Source: Meridianimarinicoccus aquatilis (GTDB lineage: Bacteria > Pseudomonadota > Alphaproteobacteria > Rhodobacterales > Rhodobacteraceae). Taken from it: a stretch of 36,689 nucleotides of DNA. Shown here one piece after another: positions 15,990-23,938 of this stretch. The stretch lies in assembly GCF_004358675.1 (NCBI RefSeq), contig NZ_SMZO01000034.1, forward strand, positions 1 to 36,689. Reading direction: 5' to 3'. Within the stretch, counting starts at the first letter, position 1; the number at the start of each line of letters is the position of its first letter. The position numbers and the translations under genes were made by a program. A model generated the notes under the pieces. That model had not been told where the DNA came from. It saw only the letters and a program-made list of their open reading frames with translations, and ran no database searches.

Positions 15990-16757
15990 TTAGGAATTTG
16001 GGTATCCCGGCATAGCTGCGGCATTTCGGAGCACGTTCATCAACGGTGCTGTGTAATGCTCGCGATCGCCTCGATGCGATTCGCCTTGGTGAGTGACCAA
16101 GGGGGGACAGAGCCGGAAAGGCGTGCGCCGCCCCTTCACCGCATGAAGAAGAAACGTTTCGGCATGCTGCTGGGGGCGCCCGGTGATGGGAAGCACTTCG
16201 CATGCGCCCAATCGGCTTCCAATCGCTGCCAGAGCCTCAGGAAGACGACCCATTCGCTGTATCACGGTCAAAGTTCCGCCCGGTCTGACCCTTTTGATTG
16301 CCGCATCCAGCCAGACAGCAAAGGGCACCTCTTCGCCCATGGCCGTTTCACGCCCGGCATCATCCGACTCGGTGCCTTGCGCGCGTTGAAAATAGGGTGG
16401 GTTCGTAAGTACATGGTCAAATGATCGTGCTGACACAGAACCGGGTAGAGCCCGAAGGTCAGCGGTCACTACATCCAACGGCAACTTGGCTTCGTTCGCA
16501 TTTCGCCGAGCCAGATCAGCATAGTCCGGCTGCACCTCGACACCCGTAAGGCTCAGCCCCGGCACCCTTGTAGCGAGACACAATGCCGCTGTCCCGACAC
16601 CGCAGCCCAAGTCCAGAACAGTTTGCCCTGCGCGGGCCGGAATCGACGCCGCCAGCAGAACCGGGTCCATTCCGGCGCGATATCCACGTTTAGGCTGCCA
16701 TATATGAAGGCGTCCGCCAAGAAATGCATCATGGGTCAGTGACTGCCCCATTCTCAC
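15990..16757 (-). CDS. TrmN6-like SAM-dependent methyltransferase
   Basis: A 255-residue class I methyltransferase. The SAM loop is VLDLGCGVG (47-55), the acidic end of strand two is GVEVQ (72-76) and NPPY (119-122) marks an amino-methyltransferase acting on a base. With the GYRAGMDPVLLAA start this resembles TrmN6/YfiC, which methylates N6 of adenine 37 in tRNA1(Val). The GTG at 16757 overlaps the stop of the DUF2007 gene (GTGA); an ATG two codons later is the alternative. The pairing with DUF2007 and the divergent prenyl synthase is a familiar rhodobacterial arrangement as I recall it. The tRNA target is inferred by family only. Confidence 0.85.
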   Translation of the reverse strand: MRMGQSLTHDAFLGGRLHIWQPKRGYRAGMDPVLLAASIPARAGQTVLDLGCGVGTAALCLATRVPGLSLTGVEVQPDYADLARRNANEAKLPLDVVTADLRALPGSVSARSFDHVLTNPPYFQRAQGTESDDAGRETAMGEEVPFAVWLDAAIKRVRPGGTLTVIQRMGRLPEALAAIGSRLGACEVLPITGRPQQHAETFLLHAVKGRRTPFRLCPPLVTHQGESHRGDREHYTAPLMNVLRNAAAMPGYPNS

Positions 16758-16969
16758 AGCCCTAACGGAATACCGTTATCCGTGAGAACCGTTCGCGCGC
16801 GAACGAGGTCTTCGTCGCGAACCATCACACGCCGGGGCAACACTCCAATCGACCCTTCCAAAACGCTCATGTGGACGTCTATTGGAAAGCAGTCTATATC
16901 CTCTCCTTGGAGGAGCGCTGTTGCAAAGGCAACGATCGTTGGGTCGGTGGTGCGCAGAAGCTCCCTCAT
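16754..16969 (-). CDS. DUF2007-domain small protein
   Basis: A 71-residue protein, MRELLRTTDPTIVAFATALL at its start and PRRVMVRDEDLVRARTVL near its end, matching the DUF2007 family, sometimes labelled putative signal-transducing protein. The family folds like PII-type alpha-beta proteins, but its ligand is unknown. The stop overlaps the start of the methyltransferase by four bases, so the two are translationally coupled. It is divergent from the polyprenyl synthase with only 55 bases between the starts. No clear ribosome-binding site is visible. Confidence 0.85.
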   Translation of the reverse strand: MRELLRTTDPTIVAFATALLQGEDIDCFPIDVHMSVLEGSIGVLPRRVMVRDEDLVRARTVLTDNGIPLGL

Positions 16970-17024
16970 ATTCAGTCAGTTACGACATGCCCCCAGGGTT
17001 GTCGAGACAGCAAACGGAACCGTG

Positions 17025-18026
17025 ATGAGCCTCGATACTGCTGCAGTGAAGCCAATGGAACGTCTGTCCGCCGCACTGGCACAGGATATGGATCAGGTGA
17101 ATTTACTCATCCGTGATCGGATGGCTTCTGAACATGCGCCGCGCATCCCGGAAATTTCGGCCCATCTGATCGAAGCCGGTGGAAAACGTCTGCGTCCGAT
17201 GCTGACCCTCGCGGCGGCCCGGATGTGTGGATATGAAGGCCCGCATCACGTTCATCTGGCTGCGACGGTAGAGTTTATTCATACGGCAACCTTGTTACAC
17301 GACGATGTCGTCGACGAAAGCAACAAGCGTCGCGGGCGACCCACCGCCAACCTTCTTTGGGACAACAAGTCGTCTGTTCTTGTCGGGGACTACCTGTTCG
17401 CTCGGTCGTTTCAGTTAATGATCGAAACCGGATCACTGCGCGTTCTGGACATTCTGGCCAACGCCTCTGCAACGATTGCGGAAGGCGAAGTTCTGCAACT
17501 GACGGCCGCCCAGAGCCTGAAGACAGACGAGGCGATCTATCTGAAAATTGTGCGCGGCAAAACGGCTGCTCTGTTTTCGGCCGCGACCGAAGTGGGCGGC
17601 GTCATCGCGGGCGCCCCGGAAGAACACGTAACCGCGCTGTTCACCTATGGCGACGCTCTGGGCATCGCATTTCAGATCGTGGACGACCTTCTGGACTATG
17701 GCGGGGCGACGGCAGACACCGGAAAGAACATCGGCGACGACTTCCGCGAACGCAAGCTGACGCTGCCGGTGATCAAGGCCGTCGCAAAGGCAGATGCAAA
17801 CGAACGGGCGTTCTGGGTTCGCGTCATCGAAAAGGGCAAGCAAGACGAAGGGGACCTTGAGCATGCCCTTGAACTGCTTGCCAAACATGATGCGATGGCC
17901 TCGGCGCGGGCTGACGCGATGGAATGGGTCACCAAGGCAAAAGACGCTCTGGCCCCACTACCGCCGAGCGATTTGCGCGATCTGCTGATTGATTTAGCCG
18001 ACTATGTTGTGTCGCGGATCAGCTGA
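17025..18026 (+). CDS. Long-chain polyprenyl diphosphate synthase
   Basis: Adds isopentenyl diphosphate units to an allylic diphosphate to make the side chain of ubiquinone (octaprenyl- or decaprenyl-type). The 333-residue protein has both aspartate-rich motifs: DDVVD at 93-97 and DDLLD in QIVDDLLDYG. Ala88, five residues before the first motif, is small, as expected for a long-chain enzyme. GGKRLRP at 52-58 binds isopentenyl diphosphate. The frame is open further upstream, but GTG-ATG at 17022-17027 behind ACGGAA is the sensible start. It converges with ispE with no base between the two stops, placing the precursor and side-chain steps together. Confidence 0.93.
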   Translation: MSLDTAAVKPMERLSAALAQDMDQVNLLIRDRMASEHAPRIPEISAHLIEAGGKRLRPMLTLAAARMCGYEGPHHVHLAATVEFIHTATLLHDDVVDESNKRRGRPTANLLWDNKSSVLVGDYLFARSFQLMIETGSLRVLDILANASATIAEGEVLQLTAAQSLKTDEAIYLKIVRGKTAALFSAATEVGGVIAGAPEEHVTALFTYGDALGIAFQIVDDLLDYGGATADTGKNIGDDFRERKLTLPVIKAVAKADANERAFWVRVIEKGKQDEGDLEHALELLAKHDAMASARADAMEWVTKAKDALAPLPPSDLRDLLIDLADYVVSRIS

Positions 18027-18875
18027 TCACTTCAGAATTGCCGCTGACTGACACCACCATCCGCCGTTCTTGCTTGCGATGGTTGCCTGCGCTTGCTCGG
18101 CACTTTTGGCATCATAGAAGAGACCAAAGCACGTTGCCCCAGACCCGGACATCCGCGCCAATGCGCAGCCCGGTGTCTTTGACAACGCCGTCAAAACATC
18201 CGTTATCACGGGTTCGATCTGGCATGCAGCAGATTGCATATCGTTGCGCTGTACCGCGAGCCATTGCACGAAGGTATCGATCCCTGCATCCTCAGCCGGG
18301 ATTTGCATCGGCGGGTTGTCTCGGCGTTCCAACCTTTTGAAAACAGCAGGAGTGGACACCAATACACGCGGGTTGACCAGAACCACCCACAATGGCGGCA
18401 AGGAAGGCCATGGGGTAATCTTCTCGCCGATCCCTTGCATTCTAAGCGGCTCTGCCGCCACGCATGCAGGCACGTCTGCGCCCAATCCAAGCAGCCGATC
18501 CGGCCCAGGCAAAGCGCGGCCAGAAAGCTCGCTCAGGGCCCGCAGACACGCAGCGGCGTCAGATGACCCACCGCCCACACCCGCTGCTGCGGGTAAATTC
18601 TTGGTCAAGGTAATCGCTGCGTCGATGGGCGGTTCAAACAGAGTAGCAGCACGCAACACCAAGTTGTCAGGCCCAACCGGAACGGACCCGGCCATAGGGC
18701 CATCCACGCGCAGGCTCATGCTGTCCGCCAGCGTTGCAGTGATACGGTCCCCAACATCCGCAAACACAACAAGACTGTCCAGAAGATGATACCCATCTTC
18801 GCGGCGGCCGGTCACGTGCAGACACAGGTTTATCTTGGCGGGAGCAAAGGCCTCAGCCGTCTTCGGCAACGGCAA
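18027..18875 (-). CDS. ispE: 4-diphosphocytidyl-2-C-methyl-D-erythritol kinase
   Basis: ATP-dependent kinase of the non-mevalonate (MEP) isoprenoid pathway. The 282-residue GHMP kinase has the start APAKINLCLHVTGRREDGYH and the phosphate loop LPAAAGVGGGSSDAA (about 91-105). The start is TTG at 18875 (a second in-frame TTG at 18869); no ATG or GTG fits, and the start overlaps the end of the upstream TPR gene by 23 bases, implying coupled translation. The stop abuts the stop of the convergent polyprenyl synthase, so isoprenoid precursor and quinone tail genes are side by side. Confidence 0.94.
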   Translation of the reverse strand: MPLPKTAEAFAPAKINLCLHVTGRREDGYHLLDSLVVFADVGDRITATLADSMSLRVDGPMAGSVPVGPDNLVLRAATLFEPPIDAAITLTKNLPAAAGVGGGSSDAAACLRALSELSGRALPGPDRLLGLGADVPACVAAEPLRMQGIGEKITPWPSLPPLWVVLVNPRVLVSTPAVFKRLERRDNPPMQIPAEDAGIDTFVQWLAVQRNDMQSAACQIEPVITDVLTALSKTPGCALARMSGSGATCFGLFYDAKSAEQAQATIASKNGGWWCQSAAILK

Positions 18876-20568
18876 GTGGATCTGCGCCTTCTTCCTCTAG
18901 GACAGCGTCCAACCCGACTTCAAGTTTGCGCCGGATGCGCTCTGCTTCTTCTGGTTCCGGGTCGAAGGACATCGCACGGTGCCATTGGAATTGAGCTTCG
19001 ACGCGGCGGCCAACTGCCCATAAGACATCGCCCAGATGGTCATTGATGATCGGGTCAACTGGCATCAATTCGACGGCGCGTTCCATATGGACAATCGCTT
19101 CGTCATATTTCCCCATGCGGTACAGAATCCAGCCAAGGCTGTCAGTGATGTACCCATCATCAGGTCGCGCCGCGACGGCGCGTTCAATCATTCCCAACGC
19201 TTCATCGAGATTGCGGCCCAACTCAACCAACGAATAGCCCAGATAGTTCAAGACCTGCGGCTGACCGGGTTGCAGTTCGAGAGCCAGACGGAAATCGGCT
19301 TCGGCGTCATCCCAGCGATCTGTGCGTTCAAACGAAATGCCCCGTGCGAAGTACAGCGGCCAATCTGATTGTTCCGGCTCACCGCTCAGCGCAACGGTAC
19401 GGTCATAGGCTTCGCTGGCTTCTGCGTGCCTGTCCAAGCTGCGCAGCATGTCGCCGAGACGGTACTGAACAATCCGCATCTCGGGAAATCTTTGCGCCAA
19501 TTGCGTCAACGCTTCGACAGCGCCTTCGGTCCGACCATCGTCAAGCAAGGCCTCAGCTCGGCCAATCTCGGCATTGACGAACGCAGGATGATCTTGCGGC
19601 ACGCGATCATAGGTTTTGGTTGCCAACTCGTATTGTTCGAGATCTTCAAGAAGTTGCGCGCTCAGCAACGTCGCATCGATGTTCCCCGGATTGAGGAATT
19701 CCGCCATCCGCGCGTAAAGCAGCGTGTAACCCGGCGCAGATTCGTTAACCAAGGCTGATGCAACAGCATGGAACACATCGCCAATGCCTTCGGCGGCATT
19801 TGTCACGACAGAATAAGGAATGTCTGCCCCAGACCTCAGATCGTCTGCCAGCATTTCGAACTCAGGTGACGCATTATCACCGAACGCCATTTCAATCAGC
19901 TCGATGGCATCGTCGCGCCGGTCCAGTTGAACAAGGACCTGAACATGGGCCAAAATTCCACGCGGCGACATCTGCAATGGTCCATCGGCACGCCCCGACA
20001 GAATTTCGTCCGCACCTTCAAAATCGCCCGCAACGGCCAGCGCCAGCGCCTTGTGATACAGCGCAAAGGACTTAAGTCCTTGCTCGCCCGACACTTCGTC
20101 GAACTTTGCCAAGGCTTCGGTCACCTGCCCTGCACCATATTCAGCCCACGCCAATGCAAGCCCGTCCACGAGCACACCAACCGTCTCTTCGGTTTTCAGC
20201 GTTTCGGAAAGCGCCTCGAAATTCCCTTCGCTGGCCAATTGCCCAAGTGCGGCCATGTTGGCGATCTGGCTGCGAAGTCCGCCGTCAATCATCCGTTTTG
20301 CAACCGGAAAGCCGCGCGCGACCTCGCCCAGATTGATGTTGGATGAAATCACCGCTTCCATGAGGCCCGGGTTGCCGGGGTCCAAGGCCAGCGCCCGGGT
20401 GTAATATTCGGCAGCAACTGAAAAGTTGCTCTCAAAGCTGGCATGGCGCGCGGCGAGGTACGATCCGGATGTGCCAAAAGCGTGTACCGGTCCGGCAATC
20501 TGAGCGCAAAGCGCAAGGGCGAAAATGGAAGGCAAAAGGCGCAAGATGTGTCTCCGGTATCGGATCAT
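18853..20568 (-). CDS. Exported tetratricopeptide-repeat protein
   Basis: A protein of 571 residues from the ATG at 20568, or 579 from the ATG at 20592. The start MIRYRRHILRLLPSIFALAL followed by VHAFG is a signal peptide, so the protein is probably periplasmic. About ten TPR-like units follow; the clearest lie in the last third (YLGYSLVELGRNLDEALGMI, DSLGWILYRMGKYDEAIVHM, DHLGDVLWAVGRRVEAQFQW). TPR arrays bind proteins or peptides; no partner is visible here. Neither start has a clear ribosome-binding site. It overlaps ispE by 23 bases. Such a TPR gene before ispE is common in alphaproteobacteria to my knowledge, but the function is not assigned. Confidence 0.88.
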   Translation of the reverse strand: MIRYRRHILRLLPSIFALALCAQIAGPVHAFGTSGSYLAARHASFESNFSVAAEYYTRALALDPGNPGLMEAVISSNINLGEVARGFPVAKRMIDGGLRSQIANMAALGQLASEGNFEALSETLKTEETVGVLVDGLALAWAEYGAGQVTEALAKFDEVSGEQGLKSFALYHKALALAVAGDFEGADEILSGRADGPLQMSPRGILAHVQVLVQLDRRDDAIELIEMAFGDNASPEFEMLADDLRSGADIPYSVVTNAAEGIGDVFHAVASALVNESAPGYTLLYARMAEFLNPGNIDATLLSAQLLEDLEQYELATKTYDRVPQDHPAFVNAEIGRAEALLDDGRTEGAVEALTQLAQRFPEMRIVQYRLGDMLRSLDRHAEASEAYDRTVALSGEPEQSDWPLYFARGISFERTDRWDDAEADFRLALELQPGQPQVLNYLGYSLVELGRNLDEALGMIERAVAARPDDGYITDSLGWILYRMGKYDEAIVHMERAVELMPVDPIINDHLGDVLWAVGRRVEAQFQWHRAMSFDPEPEEAERIRRKLEVGLDAVLEEEGADPLAVAEDG

Positions 20569-20604
20569 TTCATGTGAACGTAGTCCCGCCATGGAGCGAA
20601 GGCA

Positions 20605-20627
20605 ATCCGCGCACCGTATGCGCGGAT
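20605..20627 (-). terminator. Perfect 9-base-pair hairpin between ETF-QO and TPR genes
   Basis: ATCCGCGCA (20605-20613) and TGCGCGGAT (20619-20627) with loop CCGTA form a perfect stem 20 bases after the ETF-QO stop. No T-run follows on the minus strand, so it may stabilise the mRNA end or terminate with help from Rho. Confidence 0.5.
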
Positions 20628-20646
20628 CACAACTTGACGTGTGCCG

Positions 20647-22296
20647 TTACATGTTGGGGTAGTTTGGCCCATCCCCACCCTGCGGCGTTGTCCAGACAAT
20701 GTTCTGGGCAGGGTCTTTGATGTCGCAGGTTTTGCAATGCACGCAGTTCTGGAAGTTTATCACGAATTTCTGGTCGACGCCCGGCTCACCGACAAATTCA
20801 TACACGCCAGCAGGACAATACCGCGCTGCGGGTCCGCCATACTTCCAAAAATTCGAGGCCACTGGTTCATCGGCATCCTTGAGTTTAAGGTGCGCCGGTT
20901 GGCTTTCTTCGTGATTGGTCATCGCGAAGCTTACATTCGTCAAACGGTCAAAGCTGAGCGTCCCATCGGGTTTCGGGTAATCAATTGGCTTATGGCGCGA
21001 GGTCCGCTGCGTCGCCTCGGCATCGGTTTTGCCATGCTTGAGTGTGCCCAGGAACGAAAAACCAAACGAGTTTGTCCACATGTCGAGCCCACCCAACATG
21101 AGCGATGTTGTCAGCCCGTATTTTGACCACAAGGGCTTGACGTTACGTACTGGTTTCAGGTCGTCGGCGATCGGACCTTTGCGAACCGACGCTTCGTATG
21201 CGGTCAACTCATCGCCGGACCGACCCGCTGCAAGCGCCTCTTGAGCCGCCTCAGCAGCCATCTTGCCCGACAGCATCGCGTTGTGGTTGCCCTTGATCCG
21301 CGGCACGTTCACGAACCCTGCAGAGCAGCCCAACAAAGCGCCGCCCGGAAACACGACCTTGGGAATCGACTGCCAGCCGCCTTCTGAGATCGCCCGCGCG
21401 CCGTAAGCCACGCGCTTGCCGCCTTTCAAAAGCTCAGCCACCATCGGGTGATGCTTGAACCGCTGGAATTCCATATAGGGGTAAAGGTACGGGTTTTCGT
21501 AGTTCAGGTGCACAACGAAGCCGACATACACCTGATTGTTTTCAAGGTGATAAATGAACGACCCACCACCCGCATTGCTGCCAAGCGGCCAACCCATCGT
21601 ATGCGTGACCGATCCTTCGCGGTGCTTATCCGGGTCGATTTCCCAGATTTCTTTCATGCCAAGACCGTATTTCTGGGGCTCTTTGCCATCGGACAGCCCG
21701 AATTTCTCAATGACCTGCTTGGACAAAGATCCACGGACGCCCTCACCCAGCATCACGTATTTGCCGCGCAGAACCATGCCCGGCTCGTAGCCCGGCCCGG
21801 GCGTCCCGTCGGCCTGCAATCCGAACTCGCCGGCAACAACGCCGGCCACTTCGCCATTTTCGCCATAAACCAATTCAGAACACGCCATGCCGGGGAAAAC
21901 TTCAACACCCAACTCTTCGGCCTGTTCCGCCATCCAACGACACACATTGCCCATTGAGACGATGTAATTGCCATGGTTGCTCATCAGCTTCGGCATGGGC
22001 CAGTTCGGCACCGGTACTTTACCGGCCTCGCCCAGCACATAGAACTTGTCCTCACGCACGGGCACGGTGATCGGGGCGCCGCGCTCTTTCCAGTCGGGGA
22101 GCAGTGCGTTCAGGCCAACCGGATCCAGCACAGCACCGGACAGAATATGCGCACCGACCTCAGACCCTTTTTCGAGAACGACAACCGAAATCTCTGCATC
22201 GAGTTGCTTGAGCCGGATCGCAGCAGACAGCCCAGCCGGGCCGGCCCCCACGATGACAACGTCATATTCCATTTCCTCGCGCTCGATTTGGGTCAT
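20647..22296 (-). CDS. Electron transfer flavoprotein-ubiquinone oxidoreductase
   Basis: Membrane-associated FAD and iron-sulfur enzyme that passes electrons from ETF, reduced by acyl-CoA and amino-acid dehydrogenases, to ubiquinone. The 549-residue length matches the family. The FAD motif VVIVGAGPAGLSAA lies near residue 15-28. The 4Fe-4S cluster ligands are Cys494 (RYCPAG), Cys518, Cys521 and Cys524 (NCVHCKTCDIKDP). The hydrophobic plateau region GGLDMWTNSFGF may dip into the membrane. GAGGATGACAA precedes the ATG. It stands alone, divergent from greA. The nearby polyprenyl synthase supplies the quinone tail of its acceptor. Confidence 0.97.
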   Translation of the reverse strand: MTQIEREEMEYDVVIVGAGPAGLSAAIRLKQLDAEISVVVLEKGSEVGAHILSGAVLDPVGLNALLPDWKERGAPITVPVREDKFYVLGEAGKVPVPNWPMPKLMSNHGNYIVSMGNVCRWMAEQAEELGVEVFPGMACSELVYGENGEVAGVVAGEFGLQADGTPGPGYEPGMVLRGKYVMLGEGVRGSLSKQVIEKFGLSDGKEPQKYGLGMKEIWEIDPDKHREGSVTHTMGWPLGSNAGGGSFIYHLENNQVYVGFVVHLNYENPYLYPYMEFQRFKHHPMVAELLKGGKRVAYGARAISEGGWQSIPKVVFPGGALLGCSAGFVNVPRIKGNHNAMLSGKMAAEAAQEALAAGRSGDELTAYEASVRKGPIADDLKPVRNVKPLWSKYGLTTSLMLGGLDMWTNSFGFSFLGTLKHGKTDAEATQRTSRHKPIDYPKPDGTLSFDRLTNVSFAMTNHEESQPAHLKLKDADEPVASNFWKYGGPAARYCPAGVYEFVGEPGVDQKFVINFQNCVHCKTCDIKDPAQNIVWTTPQGGDGPNYPNM

Positions 22297-22361
22297 TTGT
22301 CATCCTCTACTGGGCGTCATGCTGCAGAAGCAGCAATCCACGTGATGTTGCGTTACCGTTG

Positions 22362-22389
22362 GTTATCGGGTGAAATGACAGCAGGTCAA
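22362..22389 (-). promoter_or_regulatory. Candidate promoter for ETF-QO
   Basis: On the minus strand TTGACC (plus 22384-22389) and GATAAC (plus 22362-22367) are separated by 16 bases. The -35 matches five and the -10 four of six consensus positions. The -10 box is about 66 bases before the ATG. Confidence 0.35.
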
Positions 22390-22537
22390 TTCAAACGTCG
22401 CGCTCAGTGCCGCAACGCCGCATGAAAAAACACCGCTGTGCGCCCCCTTGCATTCATCGCGGCGTTTTGATGTGGTCGGTTGACCGTGTCGCCCGCTTTC
22501 GCAGGGCGCAGCCCCGCAGCCAGGATAAAGAAGACCG

Positions 22538-23008
22538 ATGGAAAAAATCCCTCTGACCCGCGCGGGTTTCAACGCGCTGGATGAAGAACTGAAAAAACTC
22601 AAGTCGGTAGAACGCCCGGCAGTCATCCGTGCGATCGCCGAAGCGCGCGAGCATGGTGATTTGTCCGAGAACGCCGAATACCACGCGGCCCGCGAAAAGC
22701 AGAGCTTCATTGAGGGGCGCGTAAAAGAGGTCGAATCGATCATGGGCCGCGCCGAGGTGATTGACCCCAGCAAATTTTCGGGCAGCGTCAAATTTGGCGC
22801 AACCGTGCATCTCGTTGACGAGGATACGGACGAGGAAAAAACGTTCCAAATCGTTGGCGAACCCGAGGCGGATATCGAAAAGGGCAAGTTGAACATCCGG
22901 TCTCCGCTGGCGCGTGCTTTGATCGGCAAAGACGAAGGCGATAGCGTCGAGGTGCGCACGCCAGGTGGCCAGCGAAGCTACGAAATTCTCAGCATCAAGT
23001 TTTCCTGA
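22538..23008 (+). CDS. greA: Transcription elongation factor GreA
   Basis: Rescues backtracked RNA polymerase by stimulating cleavage of the transcript's 3' end through the secondary channel. The 156-residue protein has the N-terminal coiled coil ([17 protein letters not shown] to [15 protein letters not shown]) with the acidic tip around GDLSENAEY, and the C-terminal FKBP-like domain ending [21 protein letters not shown] precedes the ATG at 22538. A membrane protein gene begins 21 bases after the stop, so the two may share a transcript. Confidence 0.97.
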   Translation: MEKIPLTRAGFNALDEELKKLKSVERPAVIRAIAEAREHGDLSENAEYHAAREKQSFIEGRVKEVESIMGRAEVIDPSKFSGSVKFGATVHLVDEDTDEEKTFQIVGEPEADIEKGKLNIRSPLARALIGKDEGDSVEVRTPGGQRSYEILSIKFS

Positions 23009-23029
23009 CGGGGGCGCGCGCGCCATCCC

Positions 23030-23938
23030 ATGGCAAAATCCGATCACCAGTCAGACAGCAGCCCCAGCCGCGCGATGATTTTTTTGATCGCCGGAGGTGT
23101 TGCTGTGGCTTGGGCGGCACTTTTTGTGCTGACGCTATATCCAGGCAGTCTTTCTGTACCTGTTATCTTGGGCGGACTTTTGCCACTCGTGCTTGTCGCG
23201 ATTGGAACGAGCCTCGCGCTGTCGCTCGGCGAGTTGAAGGCGCAGGCACTTCAACTTCGGGTGGAGCGCAAGGCCCTCAGCGACGCTTTGCGGCAGCGAT
23301 CAGAGCACGAGACGCCCGCGCCAAAACCGGTCAAGTTGCCCCTAGCCACAAAACCACAAGTCGAGCAGAAAGCTGCAACCACCCCGACGCCAGCGCGGGG
23401 ACAAACATCTCCGCAAGACAGCCTTCCTTTCGACCAAGGGGGCGATCCGGTCCCGCAATTAACGCATCCCGACCTTATTCGGGCGCTTCATTTTCCTGAA
23501 ACACCCGATGACCGCGACGGATTGCGCGCGCTGAAAAAGGCGCTTGAGGACCACAAGATGCGACTGGTGGTGCAAGCGGCGCAGGACATGCTGACCCTTC
23601 TATCGCAGGACGGGATATATATGGATGATCTTGACCACGTCCGGGCTGACCCCGAGTTGTGGCGTCGCTTTGCGAGAAATGATCGGGACCGTGCCGTTGC
23701 GGCTGTAGGCGGTATCCACGATCAGGCGGCTTTGGCAAAATGCCGCGACCGGTTGCAAAACAACACTGTTTACCGCGACACCGCTCACCACTTCTTGCGG
23801 CGCTTCGATCAAATGCTTGGAACGCTGGTTCCGGACCTGACCGAGGACGGTGTGGTCGCGCTGTCCGAGACCCGTAGCGCACGGGCATTCATGCTGGTCG
23901 GCCGTGCCGCCGCCGTGTTTGGCGACGACAAGAGCTAG
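23030..23938 (+). CDS. Unrecognised membrane protein with two N-terminal helices
   Basis: I do not recognise a family with confidence. The 302-residue protein has two predicted membrane helices close together (AMIFLIAGGVAVAWAALFVL, about 15-35, and ILGGLLPLVLVAIGTSLALS, about 45-65), a short helix rich in charged residues (LRVERKALSDALRQRSE), a low-complexity Pro/Thr/Gln linker (about 95-140), and a helical C-terminal domain (about 145-302) with DLIRALHFPETPDDRDGLRA and AARAFMLVGRAAAVF-like segments. The C-terminal part is presumably cytoplasmic. It begins 21 bases after greA and its stop overlaps the stop of convergent recN in CTAG. The coding pattern is convincing; the function is open. Confidence 0.82.
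   Translation: MAKSDHQSDSSPSRAMIFLIAGGVAVAWAALFVLTLYPGSLSVPVILGGLLPLVLVAIGTSLALSLGELKAQALQLRVERKALSDALRQRSEHETPAPKPVKLPLATKPQVEQKAATTPTPARGQTSPQDSLPFDQGGDPVPQLTHPDLIRALHFPETPDDRDGLRALKKALEDHKMRLVVQAAQDMLTLLSQDGIYMDDLDHVRADPELWRRFARNDRDRAVAAVGGIHDQAALAKCRDRLQNNTVYRDTAHHFLRRFDQMLGTLVPDLTEDGVVALSETRSARAFMLVGRAAAVFGDDKS

Noticed and set aside
22321-22334. CTGC-N4-GCAG near ETF-QO as a PhaR site
   Set aside because: The reported PhaR motif in Rhodobacter has N3; one short match far from the pha genes is not enough.
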